5,168 nucleotides of DNA from assembly GCA_025458465.1 (NCBI GenBank), contig JALOSK010000196.1:1-5168 (forward strand), written 5' to 3'. Both the position numbers and the translations under genes were made by a program. Shown here piece by piece: positions 1 to 5,168 of the stretch. The stretch's first letter is position 1; each line of letters opens with the position of its first letter. The DNA comes from Sandarakinorhabdus sp. GTDB lineage: Bacteria > Pseudomonadota > Alphaproteobacteria > Sphingomonadales > Sphingomonadaceae. Under the pieces are notes generated by a model. It searched no databases and was not told the origin of the DNA. It saw only the letters and a program-made list of their open reading frames with translations.

Positions 1-55
1 GAGCCACTTTGGCCATGGGAAGGCCAAACAGCGACATTCTGCCGCGCCGCAGCAT
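1..55 (-). CDS. Possible 5' end of a divergent gene running off the left edge (hypothetical)
   Basis: Read on the - strand, an ATG at 55 opens a frame that stays open to the window edge, with a second in-frame ATG at 37. The peptide from the second start begins [12 protein letters not shown]. This would place a gene head-to-head with trmFO. Only 12 to 18 codons are visible, neither start has a strong Shine-Dalgarno sequence, and I recognise no family. The + strand is also open in two frames across this stretch, so an open frame here is weak evidence. It could equally be plain intergenic DNA. Confidence 0.25.
   Translation of the reverse strand, partial: MLRRGRMSLFGLPMAKVA
8..28. repeat. Short perfect inverted repeat (hairpin) at left edge
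   Basis: TTTGGCC at 8-14 and GGCCAAA at 22-28 are perfect reverse complements around a 7-base loop. No T-run follows on either strand, so it is not a standard intrinsic terminator. If a gene enters from the left on the - strand, the repeat would lie inside its first codons. Function unknown; a 7-bp repeat could be chance in GC-rich DNA. Confidence 0.35.
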
Positions 56-110
56 TTTTCGCAGGGGTGTTTGAGGCGCTTACCGCACTGCGGCACGGGT
101 TGGGCATGGC

Positions 111-139
111 TTGGAAGCCTGCCCTTTCAAGCCTATAGG
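111..139 (+). promoter_or_regulatory. Candidate sigma70-type promoter for trmFO, possibly giving a leaderless mRNA
   Basis: TTGGAA at 111-116 (4 of 6 to the -35 consensus) and TATAGG at 134-139 (4 of 6 to the -10 consensus) are separated by exactly 17 bases. Transcription would be expected about 7 bases after the -10 element, which falls on the trmFO ATG at 146. No Shine-Dalgarno sequence stands before that ATG, which fits a leaderless transcript. The boxes are seen directly; promoter activity is inferred. Confidence 0.4.
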
Positions 140-145
140 CCGCGC

Positions 146-1495
146 ATGACCAACCCCATCCACATCATCGGCGGTGGCCTCGCTGGGTCCGAGGCCGCCT
201 GGCAGATCGCCGAGGCCGGCCTGCCCGTGGTGATTCACGAAATGCGCGGGGTGCAGGGCACCGATGCGCACAAGACCGATGGCCTCGCAGAACTCGTCTG
301 CTCCAACAGCTTCCGCAGTGATGATCCCGACAACAACGCCGTGGGCCTCATTCACCAGGAGATGCGGGCGCTGGGCAGTCTGATCATGCGCGAGGCGGGC
401 GTGGCGCGGGTGCCGGCCGGATCGGCGCTGGCCGTGGACCGCGACGTGTTTTCCGCCGGCGTGACAGCCGCGCTGGCGGCCCATCCGAACGTGACCATCG
501 TGCGCGAGATGATCGCCGGCCTGCCACCGGAAGACTGGGACAGCGTCATCATCGCCACCGGGCCGCTGACAGCGACGCCATTGGCCGAGGCGATCCGGTC
601 GCTGACCGGCGAAGATGCCCTGGCCTTCTTCGATGCCATCGCGCCGGTGATCCATTTCGACAGCATCAACACCGATGTGGCCTGGTTCCAGAGCCGCTGG
701 GACAAGGGCGGCGCCAAGGATTATCTCAACTGTCCGATGGACAAGGAGCAATACGAAGCCTTCATCGACGCGCTGCTGGCCGCCGAGAAGACCGTGTTCA
801 AGGAGTGGGAGGCCAACACGCCCTATTTCGACGGCTGCATGCCGATCGAGTATTTCGATGGCTGCATGCCGATCGAGGTGATGGCCGAACGGGGCCGCAA
901 CACGCCGCGCTTTGGCCCGATGAAACCGGTGGGCCTGACCAACCCCGCCACCGGCCGCCGCGCCTGGGCGGTGGTGCAATTGCGGCAGGACAATGCCTTG
1001 GGCAGCCTGTGGAACATGGTCGGGTTCCAGACCAAGATGAAACATGCCGAACAGGTGCGGGTGTTCCGCATGATTCCGGGGCTTGAGAACGCCCAGTTCG
1101 CCCGGCTGGGCGGCCTGCACCGCAACACCTTCATCAAATCACCGGTGCTGCTGGATGAAACGCTGCGCTTGAAACTGCGGCCGCAGATTCGCTTTGCCGG
1201 CCAGATCACCGGCTGCGAAGGCTATGTGGAGAGCGCGGCGGTTGGCCTGATGGCGGCGCGCTTTGCCATTGCCGAACGGCAGGGCCGTACACCCGTGCCG
1301 CCGCCGGCGACAACGGCGCTGGGCGCCCTGCTCCACCACATCACCGGCGGCGCCGAGGCAGCGACCTTCCAGCCGATGAACGTCAACTTCGGCCTGTTCC
1401 CGGCGCTGGATCCGGCGCCGAAGAAGGACCAGCGCAAGCCCGCATTGGTGGCGCGGGCGCGCGCCGATCTCGCCAACTGGATGCAAGTGGCCTGA
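146..1495 (+). CDS. trmFO: Methylenetetrahydrofolate--tRNA-(uracil-5-)-methyltransferase TrmFO, with duplicated catalytic-Cys motif
   Basis: This cytosolic flavoenzyme makes 5-methyluridine at position 54 of the tRNA T-loop, taking the carbon from 5,10-methylene-THF and electrons from FADH2. The 449-residue product matches the family in length and motifs. It has the FAD-binding GGGLAGSE at residues 9-16, HEMR at 31-34, the CSNS cysteine at C52 (Cys53 of B. subtilis), the NCPM cysteine at C196 (Cys192), [15 protein letters not shown], the C-terminal flavin motif [16 protein letters not shown] near 350-365, and FQPMNVNFG near 409-417. The ATG at 146 was chosen because the conserved N-terminus begins there; the frame is open further upstream, but those residues are not family-like. 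The oddity is a 9-residue tandem repeat, YFDGCMPIE twice, duplicating the catalytic Cys226 equivalent as C231 and C240. The gene ends 3 bases from the convergent EF-hand gene. Confidence 0.95.
   Translation: MTNPIHIIGGGLAGSEAAWQIAEAGLPVVIHEMRGVQGTDAHKTDGLAELVCSNSFRSDDPDNNAVGLIHQEMRALGSLIMREAGVARVPAGSALAVDRDVFSAGVTAALAAHPNVTIVREMIAGLPPEDWDSVIIATGPLTATPLAEAIRSLTGEDALAFFDAIAPVIHFDSINTDVAWFQSRWDKGGAKDYLNCPMDKEQYEAFIDALLAAEKTVFKEWEANTPYFDGCMPIEYFDGCMPIEVMAERGRNTPRFGPMKPVGLTNPATGRRAWAVVQLRQDNALGSLWNMVGFQTKMKHAEQVRVFRMIPGLENAQFARLGGLHRNTFIKSPVLLDETLRLKLRPQIRFAGQITGCEGYVESAAVGLMAARFAIAERQGRTPVPPPATTALGALLHHITGGAEAATFQPMNVNFGLFPALDPAPKKDQRKPALVARARADLANWMQVA
824..877 (+). repeat. 27-bp in-frame tandem duplication inside trmFO
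   Basis: Bases 824-850 and 851-877 are identical except for one base (C at 832, T at 859), a synonymous GAC/GAT change. Each copy encodes YFDGCMPIE. The first copy keeps the normal upstream context (NTP before it) and the second keeps the normal downstream context (VMAERG after it). The family normally has a single [14 protein letters not shown] segment. The match does not extend beyond the 27 bases on either side. Confidence 0.97.
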
Positions 1496-1498
1496 CCC

Positions 1499-1954
1499 TC
1501 ACTCCTCCCCCGGCGGCGGGCAGACGCAGGCAGCCTTGGGTTTGCGCTTCACCGCCGTGGTCGCGAACTCGCCGGGGGTGAGCGCACCATCGGCATTGCG
1601 ATCGGCGCGGGCAAACTTCGTGGCGGTGGCCACGGCGAACTCCTCGAAATCCAGCCGGCCATCCCGGTTGCGGTCCGCCCGCTCAAAGCTCTTGCGGCGG
1701 TTGGCGAGAAACTCGCCGCGATTCACAGTGCCATCCTTGTCCTTGTCGTAGCGGCGCAGGCGGCGGGCCTCGCGCTCGGCGTCGGAGAGGGGGGAACTCG
1801 GCGCCTCCAGCGGGGTTGCGGCCGCCTCTGCCGGCGGCGGATCGGCCACACCCAGCGCCGTGGCGGGCTGGGTGACAGGCGGCGCGCGCCAGATGATCAG
1901 GCCGGCGCCCAGCAGGCCAACCAGAGCCACGACAAAGCCAAGGATGCGGCGCAT
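1499..1954 (-). CDS. Membrane-anchored (or exported) triple EF-hand protein
   Basis: The product has 151 residues. Residues 4-22 form a hydrophobic N-terminal segment after MRR, either a signal anchor or an uncleaved signal. Residues 24-57 are a Pro/Ala-rich linker, so the rest should lie outside the inner membrane. Three canonical 12-residue EF-hand loops follow: DKDKDGTVNRGE (70-81), DRNRDGRLDFEE (94-105) and DRNADGALTPGE (118-129). Each has acidic or Asn ligands at positions 1, 3 and 5, Gly at 6, an aliphatic residue at 8 and Glu at 12, so calcium binding is likely. The loops repeat at exactly 24 residues. The tail is basic and then carries a CVC motif (143-145). Role unknown: calcium sensing, calcium buffering or envelope stability are all possible. 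The start was chosen for its Shine-Dalgarno and hydrophobic N-terminus; the frame stays open upstream, but that part overlaps the neighbouring gene. It is the last gene of the - strand cluster. Confidence 0.85.
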   Translation of the reverse strand: MRRILGFVVALVGLLGAGLIIWRAPPVTQPATALGVADPPPAEAAATPLEAPSSPLSDAEREARRLRRYDKDKDGTVNRGEFLANRRKSFERADRNRDGRLDFEEFAVATATKFARADRNADGALTPGEFATTAVKRKPKAACVCPPPGEE

Positions 1955-1963
1955 GTTGGCGCT

Positions 1964-1969
1964 CTCCCC
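1964..1969 (-). promoter_or_regulatory. Shine-Dalgarno for the EF-hand gene
   Basis: On the - strand GGGGAG lies 9 bases before the ATG at 1954. It supports that start over the much longer open frame that continues upstream through the neighbouring gene. Confidence 0.65.
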
Positions 1970-2004
1970 ATCACAAGACCCTGTGAACGCAGCGATACGC
2001 CGGC

Positions 2005-2601
2005 TCAGCGGCCGAGCGCAACCACCTTGAACATCAGCGCCTGCCGGGCCAGCGACCCAGGCATTTCCGGTGGCCGGCCAGCGGCGTGGTTGGCCGCATC
2101 GCGCGCTGCCAGTTCCACCAGCGCGCGCAGCGGGCGCAGCAGCACCGACGTGCGGTTCGGTGAGCGTTCGGCCGCGGCCAGCAACTGGCCAAGATAGGTC
2201 CCTTCTTCCGGATCGCCGCCGAGCAGACGCGCCGCAAGGCCGAACAATTGCGCCGCGCCCTCTCCGGCAGTGCCGCCCAGCCGAGCGAGCCAGCCATCCT
2301 CCAGCGTGGCCAGCTCCGCACCCGACAGACGCGGCAGCACGCGCGCCTGCAACGCCTGCAGCAGTGGCTGCGCCGGGGCGGGCTGGGTATCGAGTTCGAT
2401 CAACCGATCGCGCCACCAGGCCAGGCGAATCTCGCCCAGCAGCGGCTCGGTGGTGGTGGCCACGACGTGGGCCAGTTCCGCGTCCAGCGCGAACAATGCG
2501 ACAAGGCCGGGGCGGGCCGGCGCTGCCGCATAGAGGCAGGCCAGCCAACGCTCCCGGTCGCGCTGCTTCAGTTCATCGGCAATGATCGACAGTGGGTCCA
2601 T
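2005..2601 (-). CDS. Squalene/phytoene synthase-fold protein, probably non-catalytic
   Basis: The 198-residue product resembles the short squalene/phytoene synthase-like proteins, including the group related to the mitochondrial complex I assembly factor NDUFAF6. The recognisable block is FALDAELAHV (37-46) followed by EPLLGEIRLAWWRDRL (52-67). True phytoene or squalene synthases are near 300 residues and carry two aspartate-rich DxxxD motifs that bind Mg-diphosphate. Here the first is replaced by DAELA and the second is not visible, so prenyl synthase activity is unlikely. A structural or assembly role is the alternative, inferred from family resemblance only. No signal peptide or membrane segment is evident. 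The ATG at 2601 lies 4 bases after the VOC stop codon and lacks a good Shine-Dalgarno, suggesting translational coupling. The EF-hand gene follows after 50 bases. Confidence 0.75.
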   Translation of the reverse strand: MDPLSIIADELKQRDRERWLACLYAAAPARPGLVALFALDAELAHVVATTTEPLLGEIRLAWWRDRLIELDTQPAPAQPLLQALQARVLPRLSGAELATLEDGWLARLGGTAGEGAAQLFGLAARLLGGDPEEGTYLGQLLAAAERSPNRTSVLLRPLRALVELAARDAANHAAGRPPEMPGSLARQALMFKVVALGR

Positions 2602-2605
2602 CCGG

Positions 2606-2995
2606 TCAGGCGGGCCCCACCCGGAAGGCGCACAATTTGTTGCCATCGGGATCGCGGAAATAGGCGCCATAGAATGCCTGCGGGCCTTCCTCGCCGCGCA
2701 CACCGGGCGCGCCTTCATCGGCACCACCCGCCGCGAGGGCGGCCGCATGCATGGCATCGACCTTGGCGCGTTCGTCCAGAACGATCGCGATCATGGTGCC
2801 GTTGCCGGCGGTGGCCGGCTGGCCATCATAGGCCGGGCCAACGCCCAGCATCGGCGCGGTCCAGTTGGTGCCCCAGCACACGGCGCCGGTGGGAAATTCC
2901 ATCAGGCGGCTGATGCCCACGCTGGCGAACAGTGCATCGTAAAAGGCGAAGCTGCGCGGCAGATCATTGCTGCCGAAAAGCGCGTAACCGATCAT
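2606..2995 (-). CDS. VOC-superfamily (glyoxalase/bleomycin-resistance fold) protein
   Basis: The 129-residue product has single-VOC-domain size. It opens with MIGYALFGSNDLPRSFAFYDAL, the first beta-alpha unit of the fold, and ends in YFRDPDGNKLCAF, the typical last strand with the DPDGN turn. VOC proteins include lyases, dioxygenases, epimerases and drug-binding proteins; the substrate here cannot be told. The usual metal-binding His on the first strand is absent, and the usual Glu after DPDGN is replaced by Cys (NKLC instead of N-x-I/L-E), so standard glyoxalase I chemistry is doubtful. The protein looks cytosolic. The ATG at 2995 is fixed by a perfect AGGAGG just upstream. The stop codon lies 4 bases before the next gene, so the two are very likely co-translated. 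Confidence 0.85.
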   Translation of the reverse strand: MIGYALFGSNDLPRSFAFYDALFASVGISRLMEFPTGAVCWGTNWTAPMLGVGPAYDGQPATAGNGTMIAIVLDERAKVDAMHAAALAAGGADEGAPGVRGEEGPQAFYGAYFRDPDGNKLCAFRVGPA

Positions 2996-3000
2996 GCGAA

Positions 3001-3007
3001 TCCTCCT
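3001..3007 (-). promoter_or_regulatory. Strong Shine-Dalgarno for the VOC gene
   Basis: AGGAGGA on the - strand sits 5 bases before the ATG at 2995, the best ribosome binding site in the window. A small hairpin (GGCCA/TGGCC, 3010-3022) ends two bases before the AAAGGAGGA tract begins on the mRNA. This site decides the start over longer in-frame options upstream. Confidence 0.8.
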
Positions 3008-3016
3008 TTGGCCACC

Positions 3017-3057
3017 ATGGCCGGCAAACGGTGACACAGGCATTGCAGCGCGGCCAT
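3017..3057. repeat. Inverted repeat in the gap between serine hydrolase and VOC genes
   Basis: ATGGCCG (3017-3023) and CGGCCAT (3051-3057) are perfect reverse complements separated by 27 bases. They nearly fill the 73-base gap upstream of the VOC gene. An operator or an mRNA stem between the two genes is possible. There is no T-run to make it a terminator, and 7-bp arms could be chance. Confidence 0.3.
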
Positions 3058-3068
3058 TATTTGGCAGG

Positions 3069-4322
3069 TCATCGTGCCAGTTCCGCCATGATGATGTCTT
3101 CCGCCGACGTGAAAGCCGATGCGACATGGGGCGATTTGAAGGGATCGTCGCTGCTGCCGGTGAGCGCATAGGCAAACACACGGCCACGCTTTTGATCAAC
3201 CCACAGGCCGGCGAGCAGGCCATAGGCTTCACCCAGATGCCCCCACCAGCGCGCGCCCTTTACCGGCTGGTCGGTCGCCCCGGCCTTCCCTGACAGGCAG
3301 TGCAGGCCGGCGCCGTAACACAGCATCTGGCCGTGATAATCATCGCCGGGCACCGCCCCGCCCGCCTGCCACACCGGCGTGAGAATCGCCTTCACCGTGG
3401 CCGGTTTCAGCAGCCGCACGCCGCCGACCTCGCCGCCGCGCAGCAGCAACTGGCCGATGCGGGCGAGATCGGGGATGCTGATCCTGAGGCCACCTTGCGG
3501 CGAGAAAATCGTGCCGTTGCTGCCAGGCTTGTAGGCGGCCAGGTCGCAGCCGGCCGAGCTGCGCACAGGGCAAGGGCTGCGCTGACCCTTGAGATCATCA
3601 ACTTGCGGCACCCAAGGCCCGGACGGGTTCCAAGCGGCTTCGTCCCGGCCCTTGCGATAGAGCACGGCGGCCCGCGCGATGGCGGTATCCGACGCGCCTT
3701 GCCAGTTGTAGCCGGCGTCGATCTTCAGCGGCGCCAGCACCAGCCGGGTCATCAACCGGTCGAACCGCTCGCCGGTTGCCTTTTCCATCACCGTGGCGAT
3801 GAGGCCGTAATTGAGATTGGCATATTCGAAGCGCTTGCCCGGCGCGCCCGGCCCCCAGTGTTGCGGCGTCAGCCTGTCTTGCAGCTGTTCCTCCAGCGCG
3901 AAGCCATAGCCCGGCCCATCGACAATGCCGCTGGTGTGGGAGAGCAACCGGCGCAGCGTCACCTTGGCATCGGGGTGCGCGGGATGGCGCAGTGGCCAGC
4001 CCAGATAGTCCGACACGTCGCGATCGAGATCGAGCGTGCCCTGCTCCACCAGCCGCCACGCCGCGATGGCGACGACGAGTTTCGAGACAGAGGCGACGCG
4101 GATCGTGCTGTCGGTCTTGAGCGGGCGGCCCGCGGCGATGTCGGCCAGGCCATGGGCTTCGGCACGCAGGATGCGGTTTCGGTCTGCCACCACACCGACG
4201 ACGCCCGAAAGTTGCGGTGCGCGGGGATCCGTACCGGCGACCAGAGCGGCCAGCGGATTCGCGGCGGCGGGGCCGGCCAGCAACAGGCTAAGGGCAAATA
4301 CGGCGCGCATTTCCTGCTTCAT
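3069..4322 (-). CDS. Secreted serine hydrolase of the class C beta-lactamase / DD-peptidase family
   Basis: The 417-residue product has the three active-site motifs of this penicillin-recognising family: S78-V-S-K81 (nucleophile Ser and Lys), Y167-A-N169, and H362-L-G364 in place of the KTG box. LLSHTSGI (126-133) is a further family signature. Residues 1-21 form a signal peptide (hydrophobic core VFALSLLLAG, likely cleavage after AAA), so it acts in the periplasm. Four cysteines (251, 259, 335, 342) form two close pairs that could make disulfides. Members are DD-peptidases, esterases, D-amino-acid amidases or beta-lactamases; sequence alone does not separate these, and antibiotic resistance should not be assumed. 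The start at 4322 has no clear Shine-Dalgarno; M5 at 4310 is an alternative with an equally good signal peptide. It diverges from anmK across 53 bases. Confidence 0.9.
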   Translation of the reverse strand: MKQEMRAVFALSLLLAGPAAANPLAALVAGTDPRAPQLSGVVGVVADRNRILRAEAHGLADIAAGRPLKTDSTIRVASVSKLVVAIAAWRLVEQGTLDLDRDVSDYLGWPLRHPAHPDAKVTLRRLLSHTSGIVDGPGYGFALEEQLQDRLTPQHWGPGAPGKRFEYANLNYGLIATVMEKATGERFDRLMTRLVLAPLKIDAGYNWQGASDTAIARAAVLYRKGRDEAAWNPSGPWVPQVDDLKGQRSPCPVRSSAGCDLAAYKPGSNGTIFSPQGGLRISIPDLARIGQLLLRGGEVGGVRLLKPATVKAILTPVWQAGGAVPGDDYHGQMLCYGAGLHCLSGKAGATDQPVKGARWWGHLGEAYGLLAGLWVDQKRGRVFAYALTGSSDDPFKSPHVASAFTSAEDIIMAELAR

Positions 4323-4323
4323 A

Positions 4324-4339
4324 GGCAGGCGCGGCAGGC
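4324..4339. repeat. Short direct repeat in the divergent intergenic region
   Basis: GGCAGGC occurs at 4324-4330 and again at 4333-4339, a 9-base period, directly ahead of the serine hydrolase ATG. It could be a regulator site or chance; no known operator is recognised. Confidence 0.3.
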
Positions 4340-4361
4340 ATGGCCAGTCGGCATCGGCTGC

Positions 4362-4373
4362 GCTAGCCTAGGC
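4362..4373. promoter_or_regulatory. Overlapping palindromes just upstream of anmK
   Basis: GCTAGC (4362-4367) overlaps GCCTAGGC (4366-4373), so two CTAG tetranucleotides occur within 9 bases, ending 2 bases before the anmK ATG. CTAG is generally scarce in proteobacterial genomes, which makes the cluster noticeable. A weak promoter reading also exists here: TGGCCA at 4341-4346, a 17-base spacer, and TAGCCT at 4364-4369, which would again place transcription start near the ATG. Both readings are tentative. Confidence 0.25.
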
Positions 4374-4375
4374 AA

Positions 4376-5168
4376 ATGACGAAGCGACTTGCCATTGGCC
4401 TGATGTCCGGAACCTCGATGGACGGCATAGACGCCGCACTGATCGAAACCGATGGCGAAGGCTTGGTGAACCCCATCGCCTTCATGTTTTTCCCCTACGA
4501 ACCGGATTTCCGCCCGCGCCTCCGCGCCGCCATGGCCCGCGCGCTGGAAATGCACGCCCCGGCCCGCGATGCGCTGATCGACGCGGTGGAGCAGGAATCG
4601 ACCGGGCTGCACGCCATGGCCGTGCACCGGCTGCTCGCCGCCACCCACACGCGGCGCGACGATGTGGCGGTGATCGGCTTTCACGGCCAGACCATCGCGC
4701 ACCGGCCCGACCGGCGCTGGACCTGGCAGATCGGCTGCGGCGCCACGCTGAAAGCCGCAACCCGCATCGCCGTCGCGTTTGACTTCCGCAGCGCCGATGT
4801 TGCCGCCGGCGGCCAGGGCGCGCCGTTGGCGCCGGGCTATCACCGGGCGCGCTCCGAAACGCTGGGCCGGCCGCTGGGCGTGCTGAACCTGGGTGGTGTG
4901 GGGAATCTCACCTGGTTTGCCGAGGATGGACGCTGGGGCAGTTTCGACACCGGCCCGGGCAATGCACTGATCGATGATTGGGTGCGCGCCCACACCGGCC
5001 GCAGTTTTGATGAGGATGGCCAGGTCGCAGCCAGCGGTATGTGCCACGACAATGTGCTGCAAACGCTGGCGGACAATCCGTGGTTCGATGCGCCGCCGCC
5101 CAAATCGCTGGACCGCAACGCCTGGGATATCGGCGCCTTGCGCGGGCTCTCTGCGGGCGACGGCGCAG
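4376..5168 (+). CDS. anmK: Anhydro-N-acetylmuramic acid kinase AnmK (3' end cut by window)
   Basis: AnmK is a cytosolic peptidoglycan-recycling kinase. It opens the 1,6-anhydro ring of anhydro-MurNAc and phosphorylates it with ATP to give MurNAc-6-phosphate. The frame is open from the ATG to the right edge, showing 264 codons of a family usually 360-390 long. Motifs run in the expected order: GLMSGTSMDGIDAAL (8-22, nucleotide binding), GFHGQT (101-106), QIG (118-120), DFRSADVAAGGQGAPLAP (136-153, the conserved block that carries the family's catalytic Asp), NLGGVGN (171-177) and DTGPGNALIDDW (191-202). QIGCG has Cys where many members have Asp or Asn. The ATG at 4376 places the family N-terminus correctly, although only a weak AGG precedes it. 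It is divergent from the secreted serine hydrolase. Confidence 0.96.
   Translation, partial: MTKRLAIGLMSGTSMDGIDAALIETDGEGLVNPIAFMFFPYEPDFRPRLRAAMARALEMHAPARDALIDAVEQESTGLHAMAVHRLLAATHTRRDDVAVIGFHGQTIAHRPDRRWTWQIGCGATLKAATRIAVAFDFRSADVAAGGQGAPLAPGYHRARSETLGRPLGVLNLGGVGNLTWFAEDGRWGSFDTGPGNALIDDWVRAHTGRSFDEDGQVAASGMCHDNVLQTLADNPWFDAPPPKSLDRNAWDIGALRGLSAGDGA

Noticed and set aside
39..59. CTGC/GCAG stem followed by a five-T run, resembling an intrinsic terminator
   Set aside because: The stem is only 4 bp and the T-run is short and interrupted by CA before it; too weak to call.
71..145. TTG start giving trmFO 25 extra N-terminal residues
   Set aside because: TrmFO proteins begin just before the FAD-binding GGGLAGSE motif, which fits the ATG at 146; the extra residues are not family-like and overlap the candidate promoter.
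80..1120. Long open frame (346 codons) on the - strand across trmFO
   Set aside because: It is fully antisense to an unmistakable trmFO, its His/Gly/Arg-rich translation resembles no protein, and such frames are expected opposite GC-biased codons.
1509..1520. CCCG/CGGG stem at the convergent trmFO/EF-hand junction
   Set aside because: It is a 4-bp stem with no T-run on either strand, within the EF-hand coding sequence; not a credible terminator.
1955..2548. N-terminal extension of the EF-hand frame
   Set aside because: It overlaps most of the synthase-fold gene in another frame, is low-complexity Arg/Ala/Gly, and a Shine-Dalgarno plus hydrophobic N-terminus mark the start at 1954.
3300..4379. 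Long open frame (359 codons) on the + strand across the serine hydrolase
   Set aside because: It is antisense to a gene with all expected catalytic motifs, and its Arg/Ala/His-rich translation has no recognisable domain.
4319..5062. 247-codon open frame on the - strand opposite anmK
   Set aside because: The + strand shows a full series of AnmK motifs; the antisense frame is a compositional shadow.
1..5168. CRISPR, tRNA/rRNA, IS or phage signatures, defence-system genes
   Set aside because: None was seen on reading both strands; the window is filled by six ordinary chromosomal genes.

Overview
This GC-rich window is fully coding-dense, with no gene-free stretch over 150 bases. It looks like an alphaproteobacterial chromosome segment, probably from a sphingomonad-like organism. 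That guess rests on high GC at third codon positions, a folate-type TrmFO, and the style of the small neighbouring proteins; it is inference, since I could not search a database. There are no tRNA or rRNA genes, CRISPR arrays, IS elements or phage genes, so this is mostly core housekeeping DNA.

Layout from left to right: (i) bases 1-145 are a short intergenic region with a small hairpin, a possible divergent reading frame entering from the left edge, and a candidate promoter; (ii) trmFO (+), the folate/FAD-dependent tRNA m5U54 methyltransferase; (iii) four genes on the - strand, which in transcription order are a secreted beta-lactamase-family serine hydrolase, a VOC/glyoxalase-fold protein, a squalene/phytoene-synthase-fold protein and a membrane-anchored triple EF-hand protein, the last ending tail-to-tail with trmFO only 3 bases away; (iv) the first two thirds of anmK (+), divergent from the serine hydrolase and cut by the right edge.

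The VOC, synthase-fold and EF-hand genes look like one transcription unit (4-base and 50-base gaps). The serine hydrolase lies 73 bases upstream and may or may not be co-transcribed. AnmK recycles anhydro-MurNAc from peptidoglycan turnover and the divergent serine hydrolase belongs to a family rich in cell-wall peptidases, so that pair may share a theme. I see no pathway joining the other genes.

The most unusual observation is inside trmFO. A 27-bp in-frame tandem duplication repeats the nine residues that contain the catalytic cysteine (Cys226 of Bacillus subtilis TrmFO), giving a protein with two copies of the nucleophile motif. It is either a real and potentially informative variant or an assembly artefact. 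I found no convincing novel multi-gene system.
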